DNA of 64,000 bases. Source: Bufo bufo (lineage: Eukaryota > Chordata > Amphibia > Anura > Bufonidae). Numbering within the stretch: the first letter of the stretch is position 1; each line of letters begins with the position of its first letter. Of the stretch, positions 22,546 through 32,746 are shown piece by piece. A model generated the notes under the pieces. It saw only the letters and a program-made list of their open reading frames with translations. It made no database searches and was not told where the DNA came from. Both the position numbers and the translations under genes were made by a program. Location: positions 330,992,294 through 331,056,293 of the forward strand of contig NC_053390.1 in the NCBI RefSeq assembly GCF_905171765.1. The letters are read 5' to 3'.

Positions 22546-24013
22546 TATAACAAAACAATAACAAACATAGGTGCACTCTGCAGTCTCACTAATTCTCAAA
22601 CTGATTTTAAAATTGAGAGATTAGTCAACATGTCCTACGGTGTAGAACATGTCTTAAGCCCGGACACCACGACAAGGTTTCTCAAGTAGCCCGGGACCCT
22701 ACACTCTCCTACCTGAGCCATATGGGCAATACCAGGAGCCAGTGGGCAAATTACAGGAGCATAGGGCCGACTCGCAAACAACTCACCAGTTACCTCCAGC
22801 ATGTGGCCATGCTTGCAATGGGAGGAGGGAGGAGTCTGTGAGTCCCACTCAAGACTTGCTGATATAGCCCAGGCTTCACAGGTGCACCTAAATGTGACCT
22901 GTAGATGGAAAACAGGCACATTTAAATAGGAGTTTATACACCTCCAGGAATCTATATATACAAACTAAGAAGACAGGTTGGCATCAGCATATGGCTCAGG
23001 TAGGAGAGTGTAGGGTCCCGGGCTACTTGAGAAACCTTGTCGTGGTGTCCGGGCTTAAGACATGTTCTACACCGTAGGACATGTTGACTAATCTCTCAAT
23101 TTTAAAATCAGTTTGAGAATTAGTGAGACTGCAGAGTGCACCTATGTTTGTTATTGTTTTGTTATATTGTTATATTAATTATCACATCCGCACTTGTTAC
23201 CTTGTGTAGGATGTCTATTGTGGTACTTGTGGTTCGCCGCGGGCATCCTCCATTGTATGCATTTTGCTGGGGATTGCCATTAGCAACGGGCCACAAGTGC
23301 AGGATTTGCTCCCCTATATATATGCACAACTGCATGTGGGTTTGAGCAGCTCCTGCTGATGCCAACCTGTCTTCTTAGTTTGTATATATAGATTCCTGGA
23401 GGTGTATAAACTCCTATTTAAATGTGCCTGTTTTCCATCTACAGGTCACATTTAGGTGCACCTGTGAAGCCTGGGCTATATCAGCAAGTCTTGAGTGGGA
23501 CTCACAGACTCCTCCCTCCTCCCATTGCAAGCATGGCCACATGCTGGAGGTAACTGGTGAGTTGTTTGCGAGTCGGCCCTATGCTCCTGTAATTTGCCCA
23601 CTGGCTCCTGGTATTGCCCATATGGCTCAGGTAGGAGAGTGTAGGGTCCCGGGCTATTTGAGAAACCTTGTCGTGGTGTCCGGGCTTAAGACATGTTCTA
23701 CACCGTAGGACATGTTGACTAATCTCTCAATTTTAAAATCAGTTTGAGAATTAGTGAGACTGCAGAGTGCACCTATGTTTGTTATTGTTTTGTTATATTG
23801 TTATATTAATTATCACATCCGCACTTGTTACCTTGTGTAGGATGTCTATTGTGGTACTTGTGGTTCGCCGCGGGCATCCTCCATTGTATGCATTTTGCTG
23901 GGGATTGCCATTAGCAACGGGCCACAAGTGCAGGATTTGCTCCCCTATATATATGCACAACTGCATGTGGGTTTGAGCAGCTCCTGCTGATGCCAACCTG
24001 TCTTCTTAGTTTG
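22546..24013. repeat. Inverted plus tandem copies of a 631-bp unit, flanked by a 14-bp duplication
   Basis: 22987-24013 holds 1.6 tandem copies of a 631-bp unit (22988-23384 repeats at 23619-24015 almost without change). 22546-22986 is a further partial copy in inverse orientation, matching 23361-23805. TAATTTATTGAGAG occurs on both sides (22532-22545 and 24014-24027), and removing the insert restores a continuous sequence. No convincing ORF; short frames repeat simply because the DNA repeats. The arrangement resembles terminal segments of Penelope-like elements or a 5'-inverted (twin-primed) retrotransposition product; class unresolved. Confidence 0.8.
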
Positions 24014-24027
24014 TAATTTATTGAGAG

Positions 24028-24713
24028 GCGGATACTTCTTAACAAATTAGGCGTATGTCTACCCTGCTGTGCGCCAGAAACTGAAGCCTACACCAGCTAC
24101 AGGCTAGAACTTCCACCACTTTCTGGCGAGTGGGCCGCACCGAGCCACGCACCTCCCACTATGACACAGCTCCGTTTCTGAAGTGCCAAGAAGCCCAAAA
24201 AGTCACAAATTATGGAGCACACATGGCGTGCACCATAATCTGCAACTTTTTTATGACAAATAGTGGTGTAAACGGCTTCAGAAATGTCCCTCTCTATTCC
24301 CTATTGGATATGCAATATTTTCTTGTAGTTCCAGGTGTCATTGTGAAATCATTATTCACTACCGTACAGTCACCCTCAGTACATTTTTTTTATACAGCCA
24401 TAGTTATGTGTTATATGAAAGAGGAGCATAGTAGAATTATCACAGATAAGTAATCCCCAGATGTGAATGCGGTGGGAGGCCTACACTGCGGCTGAAACTC
24501 TCTTTCCTTCATGGTCACTGGTGATTGCTTTATACAGCGTTTAGACATGAGTGCTTCATTAATCTTTCATAGGATGCTCTAGTGATCAAAACATCAGAAA
24601 TCACTGTATGAAATACTGTATATTACAAAGGAAATGTTTGCATAGATAGTATGTATGTATAAATTTACCTCTCTCGGGCTTCGTGCACATGGCAGAGCCA
24701 ATAGAAAAATACC
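24028..24713. other. Gene-free stretch
   Basis: Continuation of the sequence interrupted by the 631-bp repeat insertion. No gene or named element recognised. Confidence 0.5.
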
Positions 24714-25005
24714 ATGGCCCAAATTTATCATTATTATTCACCACTTTTGTGATAAAGTTATGGGACTTATGCAAAAATATTTGTGCATGTGCCCTTACAC
24801 AACCGGCTTTGCCACTTTCCCAATATGGGGCGGCAAGGGCAGGGAGGGGGCATAGAAGAACATTGAAATCTGGTGTAGATCTCAGTTCAGGCGCATGGAC
24901 TGCTGGATGCTGTGCCTAGTGTATGATGAGGCATAAGTCTAAATCAGGTGCAGCATCCAGCAGCACGCCTGGGTACGCCGCAGAGCTATGATCAATCTGG
25001 CCCCA
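24714..25005. mobile_element. TIR MITE (ATGGCCCAAATTTATCATT ends)
   Basis: ATGGCCCAAATTTATCATT pairs with ATGATCAATCTGGCCCCAT. No coding capacity. Confidence 0.55.
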
Positions 25006-25225
25006 TGTGTCTTGATATGAAATTATAAGCCTATGGGTGAGTTCTATTCTAGCAAGCTAATTTACAGCTCTGTATAACTCAGCAGATGTATGGAGCTGTA
25101 ATACGGTAGTGGGCATGAGAAGTTACAATGAGAGAATATATGCAGTAAATTCCATTAATCTGACATCTAATAATTTAGAATTGGATATGTAACTAATTAG
25201 AACATTCCTCTTATCAAAACCACAA

Positions 25226-25390
25226 GGGCCCTGATTTTTCTAAACTGATGTAAAGGAAAACTGGCTTAGTTGCCTATATTAACCAATCAGATTCCACCTT
25301 TCATTTTCCAAAGCAGCTCTGAAAATGCAAGGTGGAATCTGATTGGTTGCTATTGGTTGATAAAGCTCCCACAAGGACTTTAGGACAGTT
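25226..25390. repeat. Palindromic element of the 'AACCAATCAGATTCCACC' family
   Basis: Contains AACCAATCAGATTCCACCTT and its inverse AGGTGGAATCTGATTGGTTG around CATTTTCCAAAGCAGCTCTG. Same family as 32747-32920 and 36144-36720; this copy is diverged. Confidence 0.7.
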
Positions 25391-25783
25391 TGTGTTAAGA
25401 CTTTATTTAGGGTTGAAGGTTGAGGGCTTGCATACTTCTCTATGACACATAATCCAAATAATCTAAAGCATTTAATGGTGATGAAGATAGCAGGGACCTA
25501 GACGATTAGCCCCAGATTTAGCCCCATTTAGTTGCCATTAATTTGTATGTGGTCACCCACCAAGGTTTGCTTGTGGGATCCACAGCAAGAATTCACATGG
25601 CAGTTCTTTTTTCCCCATGCCAGAAAAATCTGCTAGTATGTGAATTAATGCATGGATTTTCTAATTGAACAATTGGGGCGTAATTATGACATGTGAGCAT
25701 GCCCTAACAAACACAGCATGGAAGTGTGGCAGTCAGGAACGGGAGAGTCAAGTTTTGGGAACAGCCCAGGGCCCATGGTCTAC

Positions 25784-26137
25784 TTAAAGGGGTTGTCTCA
25801 CAAGGCACTTGCTAATGTATTGTGATCGCCCAAAGAGAAATGAATTCAAGGGGCTGTCTCACTTCAGCAAATGGCATTTATCATGTAGAGAAAGTTAATA
25901 CAAGGCACTTACTAATGTATTGTGATTTTCCATATTGCTTCCTTTGCTGGCTGGATTCATTTTTTCATTACATTATACACTGCTCGTTTCCATGGTTATG
26001 ACCACCCTGCAATCCAGCAGTGGTGGCCGGGCTCATACACTATAGGAAAAAGCACCAGTACGCATAGGATGGCTCTTTTCCCTATAATCTACAAGCACGG
26101 CCACCACTGCTGGATTGCAAGGTGGTCATAACCATGA
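25784..26137. mobile_element. MITE with TTAA left edge and inverted internal arms
   Basis: TTAAAGGGGTTGTCTCACAA at the left resembles the TTAA-flanked family. CATGGTTATGACCACCCTGC at 25990 is inverted at about 26115-26134. CAAGGCACTT(G/A)CTAATGTATTGTG occurs twice in direct orientation, so the copy may be a composite. The right end is not clear. Confidence 0.45.
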
Positions 26138-26160
26138 TTCGATGGAACTTAAACACTTTG

Positions 26161-26624
26161 GGCCAGATTTATCATGACTCTGACAGCTCACTCCACTTTC
26201 ACATATGGCTAAAGTCAGTTTTAGCCAAGTCAGATTTATGATCGGCCCTTTAAGACTGTAATAAATGTGGTTTGATGGTAGCAGTTTATCCGTCAGTAAG
26301 CAGCTTTACAAAAGTCGCACATCTTTACGAAAAAGTCGCACGTTTTTATGAAAAAGTCGCATGTTCTATTAAAAAGTCTCATAAGATAAGCATGGTCCTC
26401 ACTGGAGTGAAATTGCGACTTTTTTGCGACTTTTTAAATAGTTCCAATAGTAAATCTGTCTAGAGATTGATTTACATAAGAAAACACGCCCACTTTCAAA
26501 AAACTGGCGAGCATAGTGCAGAGCAGGAAAAAGTCGCAAATTTGTGCGCAGTTTTAGCGTTTGGGACTTTTTTTGGGACTTTTTCACTCCATTATTCTGA
26601 CCTGAGCTAATGATAAATCTGGCC
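26161..26624. mobile_element. TIR MITE inside the PLE, 5-bp duplication CTTTG
   Basis: GGCCAGATTTATCATGACTC pairs with the right end ATGATAAATCTGGCC. CTTTG occurs at 26156-26160 and 26625-26629. Excising it joins the PLE frame (MELKH to FVSDLNSN). It contains repeated AAAAGTCGCA blocks. Confidence 0.7.
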
Positions 26625-26625
26625 C

Positions 26626-27681
26626 TTTGTCTCTGATCTGAATAGCAATGAAATTGGACTTCATTTTACCTATGAACATGATCCGTCCAGTATCACATTT
26701 CTGGACGTTAAGGTAACAATAACAGGGGATCATTTATCCACCAATTTATTCAGGAAGACAACAGCCACAAACTCTCTCCTTCATTGGAGCAGCTATCACC
26801 CCACCTCCCTCAAACAGGGTATTCCAAGAGGACAGTACCTCCGGGCTCGGAGGAACTGTTCCAGTGACGAAGCCTTTTATAGGGAAGCGAGGGCCCTCCA
26901 GGCCAGATTTGCTGCTAGAGGCTACCCACAAGGAGTGCTTAACGATGCCTTTAAACACGCACGGTCCAAGGTACGCAGTGATTTACTTACCCCAAAAATA
27001 AAAATAGACAGCCCCCAGCCGTTGAGAATTATTTCTAATTTCGACACTGCTAATCAAGAAGTGAAGGAAATTTTAAATAAATACTGGGCCATCCTAAAGA
27101 TGGACCCTGATCTTTCTGAAGTTGTGTCCGATCGCCCGTCCGTCTCTTATAGACGGGGTAAAAGTCTTAGGGATCGGCTGGTGGCTAGTCATTTTACAGC
27201 ACCTATTAAAGAGGGTACATGGCTGGACCGACGGCCGTCAGGTGTCTATAGATGCGGCGGGTGCAAAGCATATGAATTTGTAAATACAGCTAAGATTATC
27301 ACTGGATCAACAACGGGTCAGACCTTCTTGATACGTGATTTTATTAATTGCAGATCAAAGGGACTAGTATACCTGTGTCAGTGCAGTTGCCCCCTGGACT
27401 ATGTCGGCAAGACAGTCAGAGAATTCAGAAGGCGAATTCTTGAACATGTGAATGACGTGAAGAATAAGGAGGTGACCCCGATTGCGACACATGTGAATGA
27501 GGTCCATGATGGAGACCCGAGGTCCCTCCGTTTTACTGTTCTTGACGTGGTTCATCCATCTCCCCGTGGGGGTGATTGGGATAGGAGAATTCTACAAAAA
27601 GAAAGCGAATGGATCCATAGACTCCGGTCCCAATCCCCCCTAGGGCTCAATGAAAGACTCACATTCTCATGTTTCCTGTGA
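26626..27681 (+). CDS. Penelope-like RT C-terminus plus GIY-YIG endonuclease (partial, open)
   Basis: The frame is open from the MITE border to TGA at 27679-27681, about 351 aa. Its start reads FVSDLNSNEIGLHFTYEHD, then TFLDVKVTI and TNLFRKTTATNSLLHWSSYH, then LKQGIPRGQYLRARRNCSSD: the end of the PLE reverse-transcriptase domain. A cysteine-bearing linker (CGGCKAYEFV, INCRSKGLVYLCQCSCPLDY) leads into the GIY-YIG nuclease, with the catalytic pattern VYLCQCSCPLDYVGKTVREF followed by RRRILEHVNDV. It ends with the family C-terminus (PRGGDWDRRILQKESEWIHR, PLGLNERLTF). PLE enzymes nick target DNA and prime reverse transcription. The N-terminus and the YxDD catalytic core are missing, so the protein is not functional, though no frameshift is seen in what remains. 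Confidence 0.88.
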   Translation, partial: FVSDLNSNEIGLHFTYEHDPSSITFLDVKVTITGDHLSTNLFRKTTATNSLLHWSSYHPTSLKQGIPRGQYLRARRNCSSDEAFYREARALQARFAARGYPQGVLNDAFKHARSKVRSDLLTPKIKIDSPQPLRIISNFDTANQEVKEILNKYWAILKMDPDLSEVVSDRPSVSYRRGKSLRDRLVASHFTAPIKEGTWLDRRPSGVYRCGGCKAYEFVNTAKIITGSTTGQTFLIRDFINCRSKGLVYLCQCSCPLDYVGKTVREFRRRILEHVNDVKNKEVTPIATHVNEVHDGDPRSLRFTVLDVVHPSPRGGDWDRRILQKESEWIHRLRSQSPLGLNERLTFSCFL

Positions 27682-28511
27682 CCTATTTTGCTTTCTGGCC
27701 CTATGGCATATCCCTGGTATATTCTCTTGTCTCCCTCTTCCCTTACCCCTACCCCCTCCTTCTATTCCCTTGCTACCCATGGGTTCGGCTGATCGTTTCG
27801 TCCCTATAGACTTGGCCTGGTGCGTGAAGCACCTATACGTTGTTATCATTCTCACTTATCTAGTTATTTTTTATATATCTATTATCGTATCAATGACTGC
27901 GAATTTACATTTGTCCTATGTTATATTCTTGGTTCAGCCACTCCCCATTAGGTATCTCTTATAACTCTCATTTTATAGGCATAATAATCTGGATAATTAC
28001 TGCTCGTTTAGAGATGCCTTATCTCCTCTCTATCATGAGGGGCTGTCTTTGTGCCATACTTATTATATTATGGTATATATCTCTGAATTTTATTCCAGAT
28101 GCATCTTTTTCAAAGGTCCGGCCTGACGTGCGCTCCACTCTGGAACGCATGTCCACCGGTGATGACGTCTAAATTGGACGCCACACACAGTTTCCATCAT
28201 CTCAGTGCTGAGCTGCGCTTCACCCTGTAGCGCAGGTTCCCTGACGTCACATCCGGGCGCCGTAACCGGAAGTCCCATGTGCGGCGTGCTTTCCACAGTG
28301 GAACGCACACGATCATTACTAGCTGACTAGAGTACAGCTTAGCCGTCACATGGGGTTATTCATTATCTTTGATTGGGAGGGGTTTACTATAAGAGGGGGT
28401 GGCCCCCCATGGCAAATTGTTGGACCCTGGGAGAAGCCACTATCATCCATCATGGGAGGATAAGCTTCTTGTTGGCACTAACAGTGAGTAACCCCAGCTA
28501 CCACATGGTAC

Positions 28512-28706
28512 TTTTATCTTTGGGGTCATCTGAAGGCAATTGTCTATGCTGTGAAGATACGAGATGTGCAGCACCTGAAACTACGGATACTGGAAGCCTG
28601 TGCTAGCATTTCTCCTGCGGTGTTGCTATCAGTGTGTGAAGAGTTGGAGAAGAGGGTTGCATTGACAATCCAACACAATGGGCAGCACATTGAACACATT
28701 TTATAA
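28512..28706 (+). pseudogene. mariner-type transposase, C-terminal 64 aa
   Basis: The open frame begins FYLWGHLKAIVYAVKIRDVQ, the segment just after the third catalytic acidic residue (normally preceded by a D-F motif, here cut off). It runs through CASISPAVLLSVCEELEKRV to HNGQHIEHIL and a stop (TAA 28704-28706). The C-x(n)-NGxHxEH ending is typical of a mariner-like family widespread in arthropods and vertebrates. It lacks everything upstream. Confidence 0.78.
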
Positions 28707-28997
28707 GTGGTCAGAAACTTGTAAATAACTCATGAAAGAATAAAGTTACGTTAAAACCAAGCACAACATTGTTTTTCTTGTGAAATTCCCAATAAGTTTG
28801 ATATGTCACATGACCCTCTTCCTATTGAAAAAACAAAAGTTGGATTCAAAATGGCCGACTTCAAAATGGCCACCATGGTCACCACCCATCTTGAAAAGTT
28901 TCCCCCCTCACATTTACTAATGTGCCACAAACAGGAAGTTAATATCACCAACCATTCCCATTTTATTAAGGTGTATCCATATAAATGGCCCACCCTG
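28512..28997 (+). mobile_element. mariner-type element, 3' fragment with one TIR
   Basis: Starts inside a transposase frame and ends ATAAATGGCCCACCCTGTA, a TIR with adjacent TA (28998-28999). The left end is missing where it abuts PLE sequence. Confidence 0.8.
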
Positions 28998-29173
28998 TAT
29001 AATGTAATGATGAATGAAGCCAGCAAATGAAGCAATATGGTCAATCACAATACATCAGTAGGTGCCTTGTAGTAACTTTATCTGCATGATAAATGCCAAG
29101 TAAATAGAAATTACAACTCCAAGTACTGAAGGTAAAAGTACCAGATAAGCAGGTAACTGTACACAGACAGATA

Positions 29174-30220
29174 CACTCACCTAAAGAATTATTAGGAACA
29201 CCATACTAATACGGTGTTGGACCCCCTTTTGCCTTCAGAACTGCCTTAATTCTACGTGGCATTGATTCAACAAGGTGCTGATAGCATTCTTTAGAAATGT
29301 TGGCCCATATTGATAGGATAGCATCTTGCAGTTGGAGATTTGAGGGATGCACATCCAGGGCACGAAGCTCCCATTCCACCACATCCCAAAGATGCTCTAT
29401 TGGGTTGAGATATGGTGACTGTGGGGGCCATTTTAGTACAGTGAACTCATTGTCATGTTCAAGAAACCAATTTGAAATGATTGGAGCTTTGTGACATGGT
29501 GCATTATCCTGCTGGAAGTAGCCATCAGAGGATGGATACATGTTCTCATTCTGTTTACGCCAAATTCGGACTCTACCATTTGAATGTCTCAACAGAAATC
29601 GAGACTCATCAGACCAGGCAACATTTTTCCAGTCTTCAACAGTCCAATTTTGGTGAGCTTGTGCAAATTGTAGCCTCTTTTTCCTATTTGTAGTGGAGAT
29701 GAGTGGTACCCGGTGGGATCTTCTGCTGTTGTAGCCCATCCGCCTCAAGGTTGTGTGTGTTGTGGCTTCACAAATGCTTTGCTGCATACCTTGGTTGTAA
29801 CGAGTGGTTATTTCAGTCAACGTTGCTCTTCTATCAGCTTGAATCAGTCGGCCCATTCTCCTCTGACCTCTAGCATCCACAAGGCATTTTTGCCCACAGG
29901 ACTGCCGCATACTGGATGTTTTTCCCTTTTCACACCATTCTTTGTAAACCCTAGAAATGGTTGTGCATGAAAATCCCAGTAACTGAGCAGATTGTGAAAT
30001 ACTCAGACCGGCCCGTCTGGCACCAACAACCATGCCACGCTCAAAATTGCTTAAATCACCTTTCTTTCCCATTCTGACATTCAGTTTGGAGTTCAGGAGA
30101 TTGTCTTGACCAGGACCACCCCCCTAAATGCATTGAAGCAACTGCCATGTGATTGGTTGACTAGATAATTGCATTAATGAGAAATAGAACAGGTGTTCCT
30201 AATAATTCTTTAGGTGAGTG
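29174..30220 (-). mobile_element. DD36E Tc1-like element, internally deleted copy 2
   Basis: Same TIRs as copy 1 (CACTCACCTAAAGAATTATT and complement), TA on each side, opposite orientation. Confidence 0.92.
29206..30072 (-). CDS. DD36E transposase with the same 56-aa deletion
   Basis: 288 aa, open. It carries exactly the same NENMY-PSSDGYF junction as the copy at 21567, plus a private 3-nt loss (HPSNLQLQDA instead of HPSNLHQLQDA) and scattered substitutions. Catalytic motifs WSDESRF, FQQDNAPCH and NPIEHLW remain, but the missing central strands of the catalytic domain make activity unlikely. An open frame does not imply function here; the copies are simply young. Confidence 0.88.
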   Translation of the reverse strand: MGKKGDLSNFERGMVVGARRAGLSISQSAQLLGFSCTTISRVYKEWCEKGKTSSMRQSCGQKCLVDARGQRRMGRLIQADRRATLTEITTRYNQGMQQSICEATTHTTLRRMGYNSRRSHRVPLISTTNRKKRLQFAQAHQNWTVEDWKNVAWSDESRFLLRHSNGRVRIWRKQNENMYPSSDGYFQQDNAPCHKAPIISNWFLEHDNEFTVLKWPPQSPYLNPIEHLWDVVEWELRALDVHPSNLQLQDAILSIWANISKECYQHLVESMPRRIKAVLKAKGGPTPY

Positions 30221-30238
30221 TATTTACTAGGCTACAGC

Positions 30239-30668
30239 GAATCAAACTTCAGATCATAGATTCATTTGTTTGAATATGCTGTTTCCGTACAGCATTAAAA
30301 TGTATTGTGTCCGTGTAGGCAAACTTCGTATTGCCCGAAGTTGCGCGAGACTTCAGTCAATGAATAACTTTGGTATTCCTATCTGCGTATTTAAAAACAT
30401 TAGGAACAATAGGAATCTGAAGTCGGGTTTGGTACTGGCTGGTACCTCGCTACCAAAGCTCACTTCGGATTCCTATTTTAAAATGTTTTTAAATAAGCAT
30501 ATAGGAATACCAAAGTTATTCACCGCAGTCTCGCAACTTCGGCAGAGAAGAAGTTTTCCTCCACGGAGCCAATACATTTTAACGCTGTTCGGAAACAGCA
30601 TTTTAATAGAAGTTTTTGAACGAATCGACTTTGGATCTATGATCTATGATCCAAAGTTTGATTCACTC
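30239..30668. repeat. Foldback TIR element
   Basis: GAATCAAACTTCAGATCATAG pairs with CTATGATCCAAAGTTTGATTC. Inner blocks GTATTCCTAT and ATAGGAATACCAAAGTTATT are inverted around a central GGTACTGGCTGGTACC. Similar design to 36189-36601. Confidence 0.7.
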
Positions 30669-31182
30669 AAACAAAGGAGTAGATAGAGTATACAAGGGTA
30701 TATGTTTCCAATGAATCAATAAATCTAACCAAAAGCCTGAATGGAATGTTAAAAAAAAAAAAAAGAAAAAAAAAATTTAATCAGGTATTTCAGCTATAAA
30801 ACCTATGGGGTATACAACCCAGAAGTATCTTCAAAATCAGGCTATGGGGGATCAATTAACAAGTGGGTGGAATATGGATTTGAACCAGACCCACTTAGTC
30901 TCGTAGCATATTAGAAAAGGTACAGGTTAATGCGCGTTCATCTGCTACGTAAATAACCTAATATATGACCCTCTAATCTGCATATACACCCCCTTAATCA
31001 GAGCATCTGGGTGCAAACTTAGTATTCAGATCTGCACTCAGATATACTTTCCACCCAGGTCTATAATATTTTGTAAGTAGAGCTGCAGTGAATCTTTAGT
31101 CCCTAACCGGCTTGTGTAGGAGCCAGCTAGCGCCGGGTGCCCCGGTCACATAAGCACCCAGCCTAATGCTCTTAGATGAAAG

Positions 31183-31229
31183 GCTCGACGCGTTTCCTTG
31201 CGGGTAGACCCCCGCAATTCATCAGGAGC
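31183..31229 (-). ncRNA. Hammerhead ribozyme motif (type I, minimal stem III)
   Basis: On the - strand, 5' GCUC (stem I) is followed by CUGAUGA, then a 7-bp stem II (UUGCGGG paired with CCCGCAA, loop GGUCUA), then GAA, a tiny stem III (AC-GC-GU) and C as the cleavage residue, then GAGC closing stem I. All invariant core nucleotides are present, and cleavage is predicted after GUC. The only departure I see is an A/G opposition next to the core in stem II instead of the usual G-C. Two-base-pair stem III with a two-base loop is the form described for Penelope-like elements. Position 3' of the GIY-YIG remnant fits. Confidence 0.8.
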
Positions 31230-31699
31230 AAACAAAGAGCTAACTGGACATGGTCCAAACTAATAAGATCTGCTTCAGTGCAGCAGCACGCCTATACTAC
31301 ATGGACCGGTGCTGTGATGGCCGGGAAAACGCCGGAGTTAAAAGGCCGATACCCCTCCCCCTGGAGGTGTGTCACAGCGCCGCAGCAAATCTAAATGGGG
31401 GAGCGGCCTCCAGACACATCGGTCAGCTGGTACGGCATAGGATCGCATGTATACACATAGGGGAAAGCGCGAACAATGGAGAATAATAAAAGCGGCTAAA
31501 ATAAAAGATAACGGGAGATGTTAAAAAGGAATATAGGCTGGTGACCCTCGATAGGAAGATTCAAACAATGCGCTAGCTAATTGATCAATACCGGCGCAAA
31601 GTAACAACATAACAAATTGTAAAGTATCGGCACAGTGTATCATAAAGTATAGTTATCTCTGTCCGGACGTCAGGAGAGAAAGTGCACACTATGATGCAT

Positions 31700-32010
31700 A
31701 ACCATATTGAGCAGAACAGGGATATATAGGTAGATGGCATATCAAATGAAAGGTGCAAATGAAATCGCATCATTGAGGCCCATGGTTTAGTTGCATTCAA
31801 CCTGAAGATCCATTGGGCCTCCTTTCGTAGTAAAATCGCATCTGTGTCACCACCCCTTGGGGACCTAACAATTTGCTCAATTCCCTGAAAACTTCCGTTC
31901 TTCCATCATGATGGTCCATTACGTGGCGAGCTATTGGTGTATCACTTGCCTTCCTGATGTCCGATAAGCTGACACTAAACAGCTGAAAAATAATTTTCAA
32001 AACATCTCTG
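31700..32010 (-). pseudogene. PLE GIY-YIG C-terminal coding remnant
   Basis: - strand frames give SLSDIRKASDTPIARHVMDH, then after one frameshift GGDTDAILLRKEAQWIFRLN and ATKPWASMMRF. These match the C-terminal block of PLE proteins (xTPIARHVxxxH ... LLRKEAxWIFRLNATxPxG). The nuclease core upstream is missing and the frame is broken near 31850. Confidence 0.72.
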
Positions 32011-32022
32011 CTTAAATATCCA

Positions 32023-32256
32023 TGAAACAAAGATGCAACATGGATGGCATCCATGTTGCATCCATGGTTTTCACGGACCCATAGACTATAACAGACAAAA
32101 TAGAGCATGCATCCGTGCTAAAAACTCTGACCCACGGTCCAAGCTAAAACCCTGATGTCTGAATACACACATTAAAATGAATGGGGATGGGTGCTATCCA
32201 TGGAGAACACGGACAGCACACGTCTTTGAAACACTGATGTGTGAATGAGGCTTTAG
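32023..32256. mobile_element. TIR MITE fragment within PLE remnant
   Basis: Contains CATGGATGGCATCCATGTTG near the left and ends GATGTGTGAATGAGGCTTTA, typical of the CACACG-end group. The left terminus is degraded. Confidence 0.5.
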
Positions 32257-32746
32257 GCTGGGTGCTTATGTGACCGGGGCACCCGGCGCTACCTGGTTAC
32301 TACACAAGCCGGTTAGGGACTAAAGATTCACTGCAGGTCTATTTACAAAATATTATAGACCTGGGTGGAAAGTATATCTGAGTGCAGACCTGAATACTAA
32401 GTTTGCATTAAGTTTGATTAGAGGGTCATATATTAGGTTATTTACTAAGTGGGTCTAGTTCAAATCCATATACCACCCACTTGTTAATTGATCCCCTGTA
32501 GCTTGATTCACTCAAGCCTAATATTTAACTTACCATTAATCTCCATATAAATGATAAAGGTGTTTTTAATCTGGGTGCAGGATATATGCTCACCTCTTTA
32601 TTAATTCATGGAGTGAGCACAACCAAGGATGTCTGTCCTGTCAAGAGAAAAATAGTAATTAGTATTCCTATTTGTCAATAACAGTTAATTATTACAAGAT
32701 TATGGGTTGCATCCAAAGGGGCATAGGTGCCCATAATGAGAACATA

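Larger units (their letters stand above)
26138..28511 (+). mobile_element. Penelope-like element, 5'-truncated, + strand
   Basis: Coding remnants start at about 26138 and, after a MITE (26161-26624), continue to the stop at 27681. Noncoding 3' sequence runs to 28511, where a mariner fragment begins abruptly. Identity comes from the RT C-terminal and GIY-YIG protein motifs described in the CDS entry. The noncoding part (27682-28511) contains a CG-rich segment near 28240-28310. Confidence 0.8.
30828..32513 (-). mobile_element. Penelope-like remnant with inverted terminal segments and hammerhead ribozyme
   Basis: Two copies of a terminal segment lie in inverse orientation (about 30828-31163 and 32262-32513); for example GGTCTATAATATTTTGTAAG is matched by the complement of TATTTACAAAATATTATAGACC. 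Between them, on the - strand, lie GIY-YIG C-terminal coding remnants (31700-32010) and, 3' to these, a hammerhead ribozyme (31183-31229). A CACACG-like MITE (about 32023-32256) is inserted. PLEs are known for terminal repeats in either orientation and for hammerhead motifs in them. Confidence 0.75.

Noticed and set aside
22635..23708. Two identical 94-codon open frames (22635-22919 minus, 23424-23708 plus) and a repeated 69-codon frame
   Set aside because: They are the same repeat DNA read in its inverted and tandem copies; identity reflects recent duplication, with no recognisable domain or start context.
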